A stretch of DNA of 47,117 bases from JAYEJW01 sp034716535. GTDB lineage: Bacteria; Pseudomonadota; Gammaproteobacteria; Chromatiales; Chromatiaceae. Numbering within the stretch: position 1 is the stretch's first letter; each line of letters starts with the position of its first letter. The notes below the pieces were generated by a model that had not been told where the DNA came from, did not search any database, and saw only the letters and a list, made by a program, of their open reading frames with translations. Where the stretch lies: positions 1 through 47,117 of the forward strand of contig JAYEJW010000695.1 in NCBI GenBank assembly GCA_034716535.1. Direction: 5' to 3'. A program made the position numbers and the translations under genes. Shown here one piece after another: positions 7,518-16,151 of this stretch.

Positions 7518-9163
7518 TCAGTGGCGGGTCCAGGCGTGATAGCGTTCGAGCCAGGCGAGCACGCGGGCAGGCGTGTGGGCCCTTTTCCAGACGCCCGCAA
7601 CGTACTTGTTCGCCTCCGCCCAGGTGGGGTAGACGTGGATCGTACCGAGCAGCTTGTTGAGCCCGATCCCGTGCTTCATGGCCAGCACCAGCTCCGCGAT
7701 CAGGTCCCCGGCGTGGGAGCCGACGATGGTGGCGCCGAGTATGCGGTCCTTTCCCGGCACCGTCAGCACCTTGACCAGACCCTGGGCCTCGCCGTCGGCG
7801 ATGGCACGGTCGAGATCATCGAGACCGTAACGGCTCACCTCGTAGGCGATACCTTGCGAATTCGCTTCCCTTTCGTTCAGGCCCACCCGCGCCACCTCCG
7901 GGTCGGTGAAGGTGGCCTGGGGATTCACCGAGTAATCCACCCTGAAGCGGCGGAACCGACCGAACAGGGCGTTGACCGCCGCGTACCAGGCCTGATGGGA
8001 GGCCGTATGGGTGAACTGGTAGGGGCCGGCGACATCGCCACAGGCGTAGATGTTGGGGTAGAGGGTCTGCAGGTACGCGTTGGTCTCCAACGTACGCTGC
8101 GGGGTAAGGGGGATACCGAGCGCCTCCAGGCCGTACCCCTCGGTGTTGGGAAGACGACCCACGGCGCATAGCAGGGCGTCGAAAGGCAGACGGACCTCCC
8201 CTTCGGCGCCGGCGGCGTAGAGTACAGACTCGCCTCCCTCCAAGGCGAAGCGTTCGGCCTTGTGGGCGGTCTTCAGATCGATGCCTTCCTCCCGAAAACG
8301 CTCCATCAGGATCCGGGAGACCTCCGCATCCTCGCGCGGAAGCAGACGCGGGGCCATCTCGACCAGGGCGACGCGGGCACCGAAGCGGGCGAATGCCTGG
8401 GCCAGCTCGCAACCGATGGGCCCGCCGCCCAGGACCAGGAGGCGCTCCGGCAGCTCGCGCAAGTTCCAGATGTCGTCGGAGGTATAACAGCCGACCTCCT
8501 CGATCCCCGGAATGGCGGGCACCAGGGGGCGCGCGCCGGCGGCGATGACGATGGCGCGGGTGGTGAGCCTGTGCGTGTGCCTTCCGAGGTACGGATCTCC
8601 ACGCTGTACGGAGAGGTGATCCGCGCTTCCCCGAGCAGGCACTCCACGCCGAGGGCCCTGTAGCGCTCGGCCGAGTCATGGGGCTCCACCGTCTTCACCA
8701 CGCGCTGTACCCGCTCCATCACCTCGGCGAATTCGAAGTCCACCTGGCTGCTGCGAATACCGAGCTCGCGGCTTCGCCTCGCGTCCGCCAGAAACCGGGC
8801 GGAGCGCAACAGGGCCTTGGAGGGTACACAGCCTGTGTTGAGGCAATCCCCACCCATACGGTGCTTCTCGACGAGGGTGACCTTCGCCTTCACGGCCGCG
8901 GCGATATAGGCCGCCACCAGTCCCGCACTGCCGGCACCGATGACCACAAGATTGCGGTCGAAGCGGCGGGGCCTGGGCCAAGGTGCGAGCACCCGGCGCG
9001 CCCTGAGCAAACCGAGAGCAGGTCGAGCAAGTAACAGGAAGACGCCGAGCAGAGCGAACGAGAGCAACAGCGCGGGCGACAGGTAGGCGCTCAGATCGAA
9101 GGAGAAGAAGGCGATCACGGCCGCCGCCACGGCGAGAAACACAAGAAGGCGTGTAGCTCTCAT
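7518..9163 (-). pseudogene. Membrane-anchored FAD disulfide oxidoreductase, frameshifted
   Basis: Two overlapping frames together encode one flavoprotein of the mercuric reductase/dihydrolipoamide dehydrogenase family. The first frame (from 9163) begins with two hydrophobic segments (residues 5-25 and 30-48). The FAD motif G-A-G-S-A-G-L-V and the redox-active G-G-D-C-L-N-T-G-C-V-P-S-K follow. The second frame (to 7518) holds the NAD-binding G-G-G-P-I-G-C-E-L, a second FAD motif C-G-D-V-A-G and the dimerisation domain. Homology switches frame between about 8570 and 8590, so a one-base deletion or a two-base insertion is enough. It may be a true mutation or a base-call error. Relatives I recall often carry a long N-terminal TVP38/TMEM64 membrane domain; here only two helices remain. 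It lies about 160 bp upstream of mcl. Confidence 0.75.
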
Positions 9164-9318
9164 ACCCCCTACCCGTCACGCGCTCTTCGAAAGGGACCGG
9201 TGTAGGCGAAAGAGCATTTCACAGGATCCATGCGGCGGACCGAGGAAATGGAGACCGGGGTGAAGCCGCTCCACGACAGACAACCTCCGCTCTGTACGCG
9301 AAGGGCTGCCCGGGACTC

Positions 9319-9927
9319 TCAAGGCTTGTTCACCTCCCTCAGCGCCGCACGGATGATCTCCTCCGAGGTCTTGGCCCCGTCGTCCGCATTACGCGCCATT
9401 CGGTTGGCGTCGGCCGGCCTGTAACCCAGCGCAACCAGGGCGCCCACGGCATCAGCCAGAGCGGAATCCTCACCGCCACCACCCGCTGACGGCTGCATTG
9501 CGCTCGCAGGAAGCCCCGCCGACAGCACATCCAAGCGGTCGCGCATTTCCATGATCAAGCGCTGGGCGGTCTTTTTTCCGACGCCTGGAACCCTTGTAAG
9601 GGCCGTGACGTCCTCCTGCTGAACGCAAAGCGCGAAACGCTGGGCATCCATGCCCGATAGGATGGCGAGTGCCATGCGCGCCCCCACGCCGGTGACCTTG
9701 AGCAGGCTGCGGAAAAGACTCCGTTCCTGCTCGCGGGCGAAGGCGTAGAGCACCTGCGCGTCCTCGCGCACCGCCAGATGGGTGAAAAGGGTAATGGTGC
9801 CTCCCACTGCGGGCATGTCGTAGAAGGTGGACATGGGGGCCTCGAGCTCGTAGCCCACCCCGCCGACCTCCAGCATGAGCTGGGGCGGGCGCTTGTACAG
9901 GATCTCACCGCGCAAGCGCCCGATCAC
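9319..9927 (-). CDS. ruvA: Holliday junction branch migration subunit RuvA
   Basis: A 202-residue protein, the standard length. The N-terminal OB-fold begins I-G-R-L-R-G, and two helix-hairpin-helix motifs follow: L-L-K-V-T-G-V-G-A near residue 73 and L-T-R-V-P-G-V-G-K-K-T-A near residue 108. The C-terminal domain III, which contacts RuvB, has A-L-V-A-L-G-Y. RuvA tetramers bind four-way junctions and load the RuvB motor. The start is GTG, overlapping the ruvC stop by 4 nt (GTGA). ruvB, which commonly follows ruvA, is not here; a 155-bp gap and the broken flavoprotein gene come next. Confidence 0.95.
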   Translation of the reverse strand: MIGRLRGEILYKRPPQLMLEVGGVGYELEAPMSTFYDMPAVGGTITLFTHLAVREDAQVLYAFAREQERSLFRSLLKVTGVGARMALAILSGMDAQRFALCVQQEDVTALTRVPGVGKKTAQRLIMEMRDRLDVLSAGLPASAMQPSAGGGGEDSALADAVGALVALGYRPADANRMARNADDGAKTSEEIIRAALREVNKP

Positions 9928-10460
9928 GGCCGCCAGTCCCTCCAGGAGGCAGCGGCGCGCCGTCCCCGCGGGATGCCCATGGAGTGGGCGTGGCACAGGG
10001 CCAGCGCCAATGCGTCGGCCTCGTCCTCGGCCGGCTCGTCGGGCAGGGACAGCAGGACGCGAACCATGTGCTGGACCTGCGCCTTCTCCGCCCCGCCCGT
10101 CCCCACGACCGCCTGTTTGACGGACTTCGGACTGTACTCGTGCACCCGCACACCCCCTTTCAACCCGGCACAAAGTACCGCGCCGCGGGCCTGCCCGAGC
10201 TTCAGGGCTGCAACCGGGTCGCGGGCGAAGATGAGCTGCTCGACCGCCATCTCGTGGGGGCTATACTCATCCACGACCTGGGCGACGCCGTCGAAGATCA
10301 AACCGAGCCGATCGGGCCAGGGTCGCCCGCCGACGCGAATGCAGCCGCTCGCGACCCGGACGCTACGCATACCGTTGGTATCGATCACTGCGAAGCCGGT
10401 GTTGCGGGAACCGGGATCGATGCCGAGGATGCGATGACGGAGTTGCGGGCTATTGTGCAC
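9924..10460 (-). CDS. ruvC: Holliday junction endonuclease RuvC
   Basis: A 178-residue resolvase that cuts four-way DNA junctions symmetrically in the RuvABC complex. The acidic Mg2+-binding residues are visible: Asp in L-G-I-D-P-G-S near residue 15, Glu in A-V-E-Q-L-I-F near residue 73, and the pair in E-D-E-A-D-A-L-A near 143-147. The start is a GTG without a clear Shine-Dalgarno sequence. It lies 29 bp after yebC and overlaps ruvA, giving the common yebC-ruvC-ruvA order. Confidence 0.95.
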   Translation of the reverse strand: MHNSPQLRHRILGIDPGSRNTGFAVIDTNGMRSVRVASGCIRVGGRPWPDRLGLIFDGVAQVVDEYSPHEMAVEQLIFARDPVAALKLGQARGAVLCAGLKGGVRVHEYSPKSVKQAVVGTGGAEKAQVQHMVRVLLSLPDEPAEDEADALALALCHAHSMGIPRGRRAAASWRDWRP

Positions 10461-10489
10461 CGTGGATGGATAGCGGCTTCAACGGGATC

Positions 10490-11239
10490 TCACCCGTCGA
10501 TCGCCGCCAGGATTTCGTCTGAAATGTCGGCGTTGGAGTAGACGTCCTGGACGTCGTCCAGGTCCTCCAGCGAGTCCACCAGCTTGAGCAGCTTCTCCGC
10601 GGTCTCGGCGTCGAGCTCCGCCTGAGTCGAGGCATTGTAGGTCACCTCGGCCGCCTCGGTGTCGAGACCCGCCTCGGTCAGCGCGTCCTTGACGGCATTG
10701 AAGTCCTCCGGTGTGATGATCACATCGATCGACCCGTCATCGTTGGTGACCACATCGTCGGCGCCCGCCTCCAGGGCAGCCTCCATCACGGCGTCTTCAT
10801 CGGTACCCGGCTGGAAGCTGACCACTCCCTGCTTGATGAACAGATAGGCCACCGACCCGTCCGTCCCCAGGTTGCCGCCGTGCTTGGTGAAGGCGTGGCG
10901 GACCTCCGCCGCAGTGCGGTTTCGGTTGTCCGTCATGCAGTCCACCATCACGGCGGTGCCGCCGGGACCGTAGCCCTCGTAGCGGATCTCCTCGTAGCTC
11001 TCCCCCTCGCCGCCGCCGGCGCCGCGTTTGATGGCACGGTCCACCGTGTCCCTGGGCATGTTCGCGCCGAAGGCCTTGTCCATCGCCAGACGCAACCGCG
11101 GATTGGCGTTGGCGTCCCCGCCGCCCTCACGCGCCGCGACCGTGACCTCACGGATGAGCTTGGTCCAGACCTTGCCGCGCTTCTTGTCCTGGGCGGCCTT
11201 GCGGTGCTTGATGTTGGCCCACTTGCTGTGACCGGCCAT
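10490..11239 (-). CDS. yebC: YebC/PmpR family protein
   Basis: A 249-residue acidic protein beginning M-A-G-H-S-K-W-A-N-I-K-H-R-K, the family hallmark. The central G-Y-G-P-G-G-T-A segment and the C-terminal repeats are present. The family was long annotated as a transcriptional regulator; members have also been linked to translation of proline-rich stretches. The ATG is preceded by a GGAGA Shine-Dalgarno sequence. It is the first gene of the yebC-ruvC-ruvA run, so its promoter should lie just upstream of 11239. Confidence 0.93.
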   Translation of the reverse strand: MAGHSKWANIKHRKAAQDKKRGKVWTKLIREVTVAAREGGGDANANPRLRLAMDKAFGANMPRDTVDRAIKRGAGGGEGESYEEIRYEGYGPGGTAVMVDCMTDNRNRTAAEVRHAFTKHGGNLGTDGSVAYLFIKQGVVSFQPGTDEDAVMEAALEAGADDVVTNDDGSIDVIITPEDFNAVKDALTEAGLDTEAAEVTYNASTQAELDAETAEKLLKLVDSLEDLDDVQDVYSNADISDEILAAIDG

Positions 11240-11817
11240 AGGTCTCCTCTCAACCAGAGAAATGTTGGGATTGTAGCATCCGGCAGGAATCGGCGGCAGT
11301 CGGAGTCGGGGCGGTCTTCGGCTAGCCCGGGCAACCGGTGTTCTATAAGCCGCGGCCGGGCAACAGGGCGGATATGACCACCCTCATCCCTGTGGCCGAG
11401 CCGCTCATTGGATGGCGTTGGGGGAGGGCTAGTACTCCGACAGGGAGGTTTTGATGGGAATCAGAGCGTCCCAAACGCGCCAAGGCAAGGCGCAGCCCGC
11501 AGGGAATGGTTATTCCCTTTCCAAGGACTGCAACGCCGCATTGGTGCGTTTGGGACGATCCCTTCGGGCAAGGCGAGAAGCGGCCATCTGCGTTGTTGCG
11601 CGAGCTTGAATTAGCTACGGCTAGTCCTGCGCCCGCGCGCCTAGCAGCTGACCGCTTCTCGCCTTGCTGAGTCCATCAAAACCTCCCTGTCGGAGTACTA
11701 GTACAGCAGCGCCTAAGTTTCTCTAACAGTCATCATGCCAGTAGATTCTCTTCGCGCCCTTCGCGGCTTCGCGTGAGACTCTCACTAACTTTTTACGGAG
11801 TGTTAGGCCCGCCTGCA
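11240..11817. other. Gene-free stretch between yebC and the anion symporter
   Basis: No gene is seen in these 578 bp. The centre is a nested palindromic element (11429-11701). At about 11745-11785 there is a short tract with three near-copies of cttcgcg, which resembles repeated intergenic filler. The yebC promoter must lie at the left end, but I could not identify clear boxes. Confidence 0.65.
11429..11701. repeat. Nested palindromic element with perfect 29-bp inverted ends
   Basis: The ends 11429-11457 and 11673-11701 are perfect inverted repeats of 29 bp, each starting with ctagtactccgac on its outer side. Inside are two further inverted pairs: 12 bp at 11467-11478/11546-11557 and 16 bp at 11568-11583/11652-11667. 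A small hairpin, agggaat-ggtt-attccct, stands at 11501-11518. The whole 273-bp unit can fold into a stem carrying two side stem-loops. It has no transposase, so a non-autonomous MITE-like or structural RNA-type repeat is likely. The outermost CTAG is itself palindromic, so a target duplication cannot be told apart from the ends. Confidence 0.85.
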
Positions 11818-13320
11818 CTAGGTCAGGACCAGCCGGGAACCCAAAGAGACCACAATCGTCACTACCAGGATCGCGAGAATGTTCAGCCCCAGGCCCGCCC
11901 TGGCCATCTGAGGAATCGTGACGTAGCCCGACGAAAAAACGATCGCGTTCGGAGGGGTTGCGACTGGCAGCATGAAGGCACAACTGGCCGCCAGCGCAGC
12001 CGCCGTCAACAGCATACCCGGTGGAGAATTGGTCGCGATCGCGGTTGCCGCCAACACGGGCATGAGGGTCGTCGTCACGGCGGTGTTGCTCGTGATCTCG
12101 GTGAGGAACACGACAACGGAGGCGATCGCGAGGACCAGGACCCATGACGGAACCCCGCCAAGTCCTGCGAATCCGGACGCAATGAAGGAGTCCACGGCGT
12201 TGGCATCGATGGCCGCCGCCAGGCTGAGTCCCCCACCGAAGAGTATCAGGATCTCCCAGGGCGCCTGCTTGGCCGTCTCCCAATCCATGGCGAAGCGACG
12301 CGCCTTCCAGCCGACGGGAATCACGAACAGGCTCAATGCCCCGCACATGGCAATGCCCGCGTCGGTGATCCCTCCGATGCCGGTCCAGCTGACGAGCTGC
12401 GGACGCACCAGCCAAGCGAGGGCCGTGAGCGCGAAGACAACCAGTGTCACCCGCTCGCCTCGACTCATGGTACCAAGGCTGGCTAGCTCGGACTCCAGCA
12501 CGGCACGCCCGCACGGAAAGGGTGTCGCCGGCACCCGAAAGGCGACCCGGGTCAGATACCACCAGGTTATAGGCAGGAGCACGGCGATCAGGGGTAATCC
12601 GATACCCAACCAACCCACCATGCTCACGTCCGAGCCGTAGTGTTCCTTGACGAACGCGGCCAGCACCAGGTTCGGGGGGGTACCGACCAGTGTTCCCGTT
12701 CCACCGATCGAGCAGGCATAGGCGATGCCCAGCACCAACGCCGTCCCGAACGCCCGCATCTGCGCGGGCGTGCACGACGCACCCTGCCCTTTCGACCGGT
12801 GGTCCTCGAGGAGTTTCAGGACACTCGCGCCGATCGGCAGCATCATGACGGCCGTGGCGGAATTGGAGATCCACATGCTCAGCAGCGCCGCAGTCAACAT
12901 GAATCCCGCGATCAGGGCCCGCGGGCTCGGCCCGACCCGCAGCAGCACGTGCAACGCGATGCGACGGTGTAGGCCGAAGCGCTGGATGCCGAGTCCCAAT
13001 AGGAAACCGCCGAGGAAGAGGAAGATCAGGGGGTTCGCGTAAGGCGCGGCGCTGACCTTGATATCCGCGATGCCAAGCAGAGGGAAGAGCACCACGGGGA
13101 GCAGCGCGGTGGCGGCAATCGGCACCGCCTCAGTCAGCCACCAGGTGGCCATCCAGATCGCCACCGCGGCCGTGGCAAGCCCTGCGGGGGTCAATCCCGT
13201 CTGGTCTCGGCCGGTCGCTTCGGGCAACAGCGCCGCCGCAGCCAGAGCAAGGGCCGGGCCGAGCAGCAGGCCGGCCCAGGCAACGTGCTTTCGACCGATG
13301 TTCATTTTGAACCACTTCAT
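11818..13320 (-). CDS. DASS-family sodium-coupled anion symporter
   Basis: A roughly 500-residue inner-membrane protein with about a dozen hydrophobic segments, of the divalent anion:Na+ symporter (SLC13/CitT-like) family. Both helix-hairpin motifs are visible: S-N-S-A-T-A-V-M-M-L-P near residues 125-135 and T-S-N-T-A-V-T-T-T-L-M-P near 405-416. The G-G-T-G-T-L-V-G-T-P-P-N-L substrate loop is present as well. Substrates in the family are di- or tricarboxylates or sulfate; this sequence alone does not decide. The start is uncertain: I give ATG at 13320 (M-K-W-F-K), with TTG at 13338 or the inner ATG (M-N-I-G-R-K) as alternatives. It stands alone, after the nested palindromic element. Confidence 0.88.
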   Translation of the reverse strand: MKWFKMNIGRKHVAWAGLLLGPALALAAAALLPEATGRDQTGLTPAGLATAAVAIWMATWWLTEAVPIAATALLPVVLFPLLGIADIKVSAAPYANPLIFLFLGGFLLGLGIQRFGLHRRIALHVLLRVGPSPRALIAGFMLTAALLSMWISNSATAVMMLPIGASVLKLLEDHRSKGQGASCTPAQMRAFGTALVLGIAYACSIGGTGTLVGTPPNLVLAAFVKEHYGSDVSMVGWLGIGLPLIAVLLPITWWYLTRVAFRVPATPFPCGRAVLESELASLGTMSRGERVTLVVFALTALAWLVRPQLVSWTGIGGITDAGIAMCGALSLFVIPVGWKARRFAMDWETAKQAPWEILILFGGGLSLAAAIDANAVDSFIASGFAGLGGVPSWVLVLAIASVVVFLTEITSNTAVTTTLMPVLAATAIATNSPPGMLLTAAALAASCAFMLPVATPPNAIVFSSGYVTIPQMARAGLGLNILAILVVTIVVSLGSRLVLT

Positions 13321-13395
13321 GGGCAGCGGGGCTGCCAATACCGTACGGCTTCGCCTTCGGCCGGATATCCAGCGCGCTATCCGCAGGCCCGGACC

Positions 13396-14910
13396 TCAGG
13401 GAAGCGGTTCCCCGATCGCGTAACCGGAGTCCTGGCCTGCCATTGCACGGGCGAAGCGGAAATCAGCGGGAAATTCCGCATAGATGGCGTAAAGGGCCTC
13501 TCCCTGTTGGACGGAGTCGCCGAGCTTCTTGAACAGCTCCACCCCGGCCCCCTGGTCCATCGGGGCACCTGCGAGCCGAGCAACGCGGGCAATCTGAAAA
13601 TTGTCGACGGCCGTTACCAGGCCGTCCACCGGCGCCGGCACTTCATGGCGCAGGCGTCCCAGAGCGCCGGGCTCTGGATTGCGGCCCTGCGCCTCGACGA
13701 TCGCGTCCAACTTGGAGGCCGCACGCCCCGAATCGAGTATCTCGCGCGCCAGCTCCTGGCCGCTGCCGCCGCGCACCTCGGGATCAAACTCCAGGATGTG
13801 TCCGGCGAGCAGCAGCGCCTTCTCACGCAGGTCCGCGGGGGCCTCGGGATCCTTGCGCAATACGCGCAGGACGTCGCGGGCCTCCAAGATCGGACCGATG
13901 CCCCGCCCGATGGGTTGGCTGCCGTCTGTGAGGAGTACCTCCAGATGCATCCCCAGGCTGTCTCCCACGTACTCGAACAGCTTGCGCAGGCGCAGAGCCT
14001 CGCGCCGGTGCCGAACCTTGGCGGTCGGCCCCACGGGGATGTCCACCAACAGATGGGTGGACCCGGCAGCCACCTTCTTCGCCAGGATGGAGGCCACCAG
14101 CTGGCCGGGAGAGTCCAGGGACAGCGGCCGCTCCACGGCGATCAGCACGTCGTCGGCCGGGGCGAGACGAGCGGTCCCGCCCCAAGCCAGGCAGCCGCGC
14201 TCCCGGCGCACGATCTCTCGTAGCCGCTCTGGTTCGAGCTCGACCCGGGCCAGCACTTCCATGGTATCGGCGGTTCCCGCAGGAGAGGTGATGGCGCGAC
14301 TCGAGGTCTTGGGGATCAACATGCCGTGCGCGGCGACGATGGGCATGACGATCATCGTCGTGCGGTTGCCCGGGATGCCGCCGATGCAGTGCTTGTCCGC
14401 GACGAGATCCTCGCCCCAATCCAGGCGCTCGCCGCTCTCCACCATGGCCTGGGTCAGGTAGAGCACCTCCTCGCGCTCCATGCCGGCTTGGGCGCAGGCG
14501 ACGATAAAGGCGGACATCTCGATCTTCGAATAGCGGTTGTTGACGATGTCACGGGCGATGTCGCGGTATTCCCGCTGGTCCAAACGCTCACCGCGTATCT
14601 TGCGGTGCACCGCCCCGAGGGAACCCGGCGGTTGCGCCTGGGCGACCAGGACGGGCGTGCCCTCCGGGACTCCTAGCTGGGCGAACGCCTGCTCCGAGAG
14701 CCCCAGCTCGTGCGGGGCGGTGATGGCCGTGTCATCCACCACGTTGAGCACGGTGAGCACGGGCATGGGCCCGCCTTCCACCAGTATCTCGACCTTGCTC
14801 AACGCCTGGAAACCCTCGCTGCGATAGTGACTGCAATCCCTGTGCAGATAGGCCACATTCTCGCGGTAGGTGTCGATGGCGACCCGACGCAGCTTCAGGG
14901 TTTCCGGCAT
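13396..14910 (-). CDS. Archaeal-type thymidine/AMP phosphorylase homologue
   Basis: A 504-residue nucleoside phosphorylase of the long family that includes archaeal AMP phosphorylase and bacterial putative thymidine phosphorylases. An N-terminal extension of about 90 residues (barrel-like) precedes the DeoA-like core. The core contains D-K-H-C-I-G-G-I-P-G-N-R near residues 178-189 and the phosphate-binding K-T-S-S-R-A-I-T-S-P-A-G-T-A-D-T near 205-220. Possible reactions are phosphorolysis of thymidine, or of AMP to ribose-1,5-bisphosphate. The ATG is preceded by GGCGGAG at 8 nt. It follows a universal stress protein gene by 22 bp and probably shares its transcript. The physiological substrate is not decidable here. 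Confidence 0.85.
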   Translation of the reverse strand: MPETLKLRRVAIDTYRENVAYLHRDCSHYRSEGFQALSKVEILVEGGPMPVLTVLNVVDDTAITAPHELGLSEQAFAQLGVPEGTPVLVAQAQPPGSLGAVHRKIRGERLDQREYRDIARDIVNNRYSKIEMSAFIVACAQAGMEREEVLYLTQAMVESGERLDWGEDLVADKHCIGGIPGNRTTMIVMPIVAAHGMLIPKTSSRAITSPAGTADTMEVLARVELEPERLREIVRRERGCLAWGGTARLAPADDVLIAVERPLSLDSPGQLVASILAKKVAAGSTHLLVDIPVGPTAKVRHRREALRLRKLFEYVGDSLGMHLEVLLTDGSQPIGRGIGPILEARDVLRVLRKDPEAPADLREKALLLAGHILEFDPEVRGGSGQELAREILDSGRAASKLDAIVEAQGRNPEPGALGRLRHEVPAPVDGLVTAVDNFQIARVARLAGAPMDQGAGVELFKKLGDSVQQGEALYAIYAEFPADFRFARAMAGQDSGYAIGEPLP

Positions 14911-14932
14911 GGAGGGCGCTCCGCCTGTCCTT

Positions 14933-15847
14933 TCACGTCTCGGCCTGGGTGCGCACCACCAACAGGTCACAGGCGGCGCGGTGCAAGATGCCGTCGGCGG
15001 TGGAGCCGAGTAGCCGCCCCAGCCCGTGACGACCATGGGAGCCGATGACGATCAGGTCCGCGCCGTTCGCAGTCGCGAACGCCGGAACCTCGCGGCTCGC
15101 AGTACTGTCGCTCACCAGCACCTCTCGACGACAGTCGCCGACCCCTGCCTCATCCGCCAAGGCCCCCAGACCCTGTTCCGCCTCCTTGCGCGCATAGTCA
15201 AACGGATCCCTATCCTCCGGCCCGATGACCTGATTGGAACGATCCACCGGGAAGTGATCGATGACGTGTACCAGCGTGAGCTCCGCCCTGTAGAGCTCCG
15301 CCATACGCGCCGCCCGCTCCAGAACAGACGCACCACCGCCGTCCAGGTCGACTGCAGCGACCAGGTGCCGATAGGAAGCCAGGGTTTCCGCGGAGCCCGA
15401 AGCATCTCCACGTTTGACGACTAAAACGTCGCAGGCGGCCCTGTGGAGGATCTCGTCGGAACGGTCGCGAAACAACACCGCCATTCCCCGTCGGTCGTGG
15501 GCGCCGACAACGAGCAGATCCGCCCCAATCCGTTGCGCGAGCTCCCGAACCTCCTCGGCCAGGACACCACTGGCCGTGTGGAGCGAGCGGATGCCCGGAA
15601 TCCGACCCTTCAGCTCATCGAGGCGCTCGCGGCTCCAGCGGCTGCTCTTCTCCAAGATCGCATCCAACTCGTCGGAAGACACCGCGTGGTAGAGAAAGAC
15701 CGGCATCCCTTCCAAGACGTTGGCGAGGTCCACACCGGCCTCGCAACGTGCGCCGAGATCAACGGCCTTAGCCACTATCCCTTCGGTCATCTCCCCGAGA
15801 TCGACCGTTGCCAGAAGACTCCGGTAGTCCTTGCTCGCCTTGTTCAT
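14933..15847 (-). CDS. Universal stress protein, tandem UspA domains
   Basis: A 304-residue cytoplasmic protein with two UspA domains, roughly residues 5-145 and 155-300. Each ends in the ATP-binding type loop: G-A-H-D-R-R-G-M-A...I-L-H-R-A-A-C-D-V-L-V-V in the first and G-S-H-G-R-H-G-L-G...I-L-H-R-A-A-C-D-L-L-V-V in the second. Such proteins resemble E. coli UspE in build and are linked to survival under stress. I chose the ATG at 15847 because a GAGGGGG Shine-Dalgarno sequence precedes it at a few bases; a GTG 15 bp earlier is possible. The phosphorylase gene lies 22 bp downstream. Confidence 0.92.
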   Translation of the reverse strand: MNKASKDYRSLLATVDLGEMTEGIVAKAVDLGARCEAGVDLANVLEGMPVFLYHAVSSDELDAILEKSSRWSRERLDELKGRIPGIRSLHTASGVLAEEVRELAQRIGADLLVVGAHDRRGMAVLFRDRSDEILHRAACDVLVVKRGDASGSAETLASYRHLVAAVDLDGGGASVLERAARMAELYRAELTLVHVIDHFPVDRSNQVIGPEDRDPFDYARKEAEQGLGALADEAGVGDCRREVLVSDSTASREVPAFATANGADLIVIGSHGRHGLGRLLGSTADGILHRAACDLLVVRTQAET

Positions 15848-16151
15848 CGCACCCCCTCTCACCGTCGTTGCACGAAATATTGTCGTTCACTGGCTCCAAC
15901 CCTCTCTTCAAGGATGGACGATGAACGGGCCGGGTACAACGAGATCACCGCGACCGGCTCGCGGATTGAGGAGCCGCCGCGCTCTTGGCGGTCACACGGG
16001 AGCTCATTTCGAGCGGCGAATGCCTGCCGGCGGGTAGCGCTCGGGTCCCTGGGGAGGCACGCTGTTGCGACTCCCCCTTTACCCGTCGCGGAGTTTTCCG
16101 GAGAATCGGAAGAGGCGATGCGCCAAGCCTCAAAACCCCAGGGAAGTCCCC
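15848..16151. other. Divergent intergenic region, usp to zapD
   Basis: This 304-bp gap must hold the promoters of the minus-strand usp operon and of plus-strand zapD. I see no convincing sigma70 boxes and no gene; short open frames here lack family resemblance and Shine-Dalgarno sequences. Confidence 0.5.

Noticed and set aside
15831..16037. Small open frame in the usp-zapD gap
   Set aside because: No Shine-Dalgarno sequence or family resemblance, and it overlaps the usp start.
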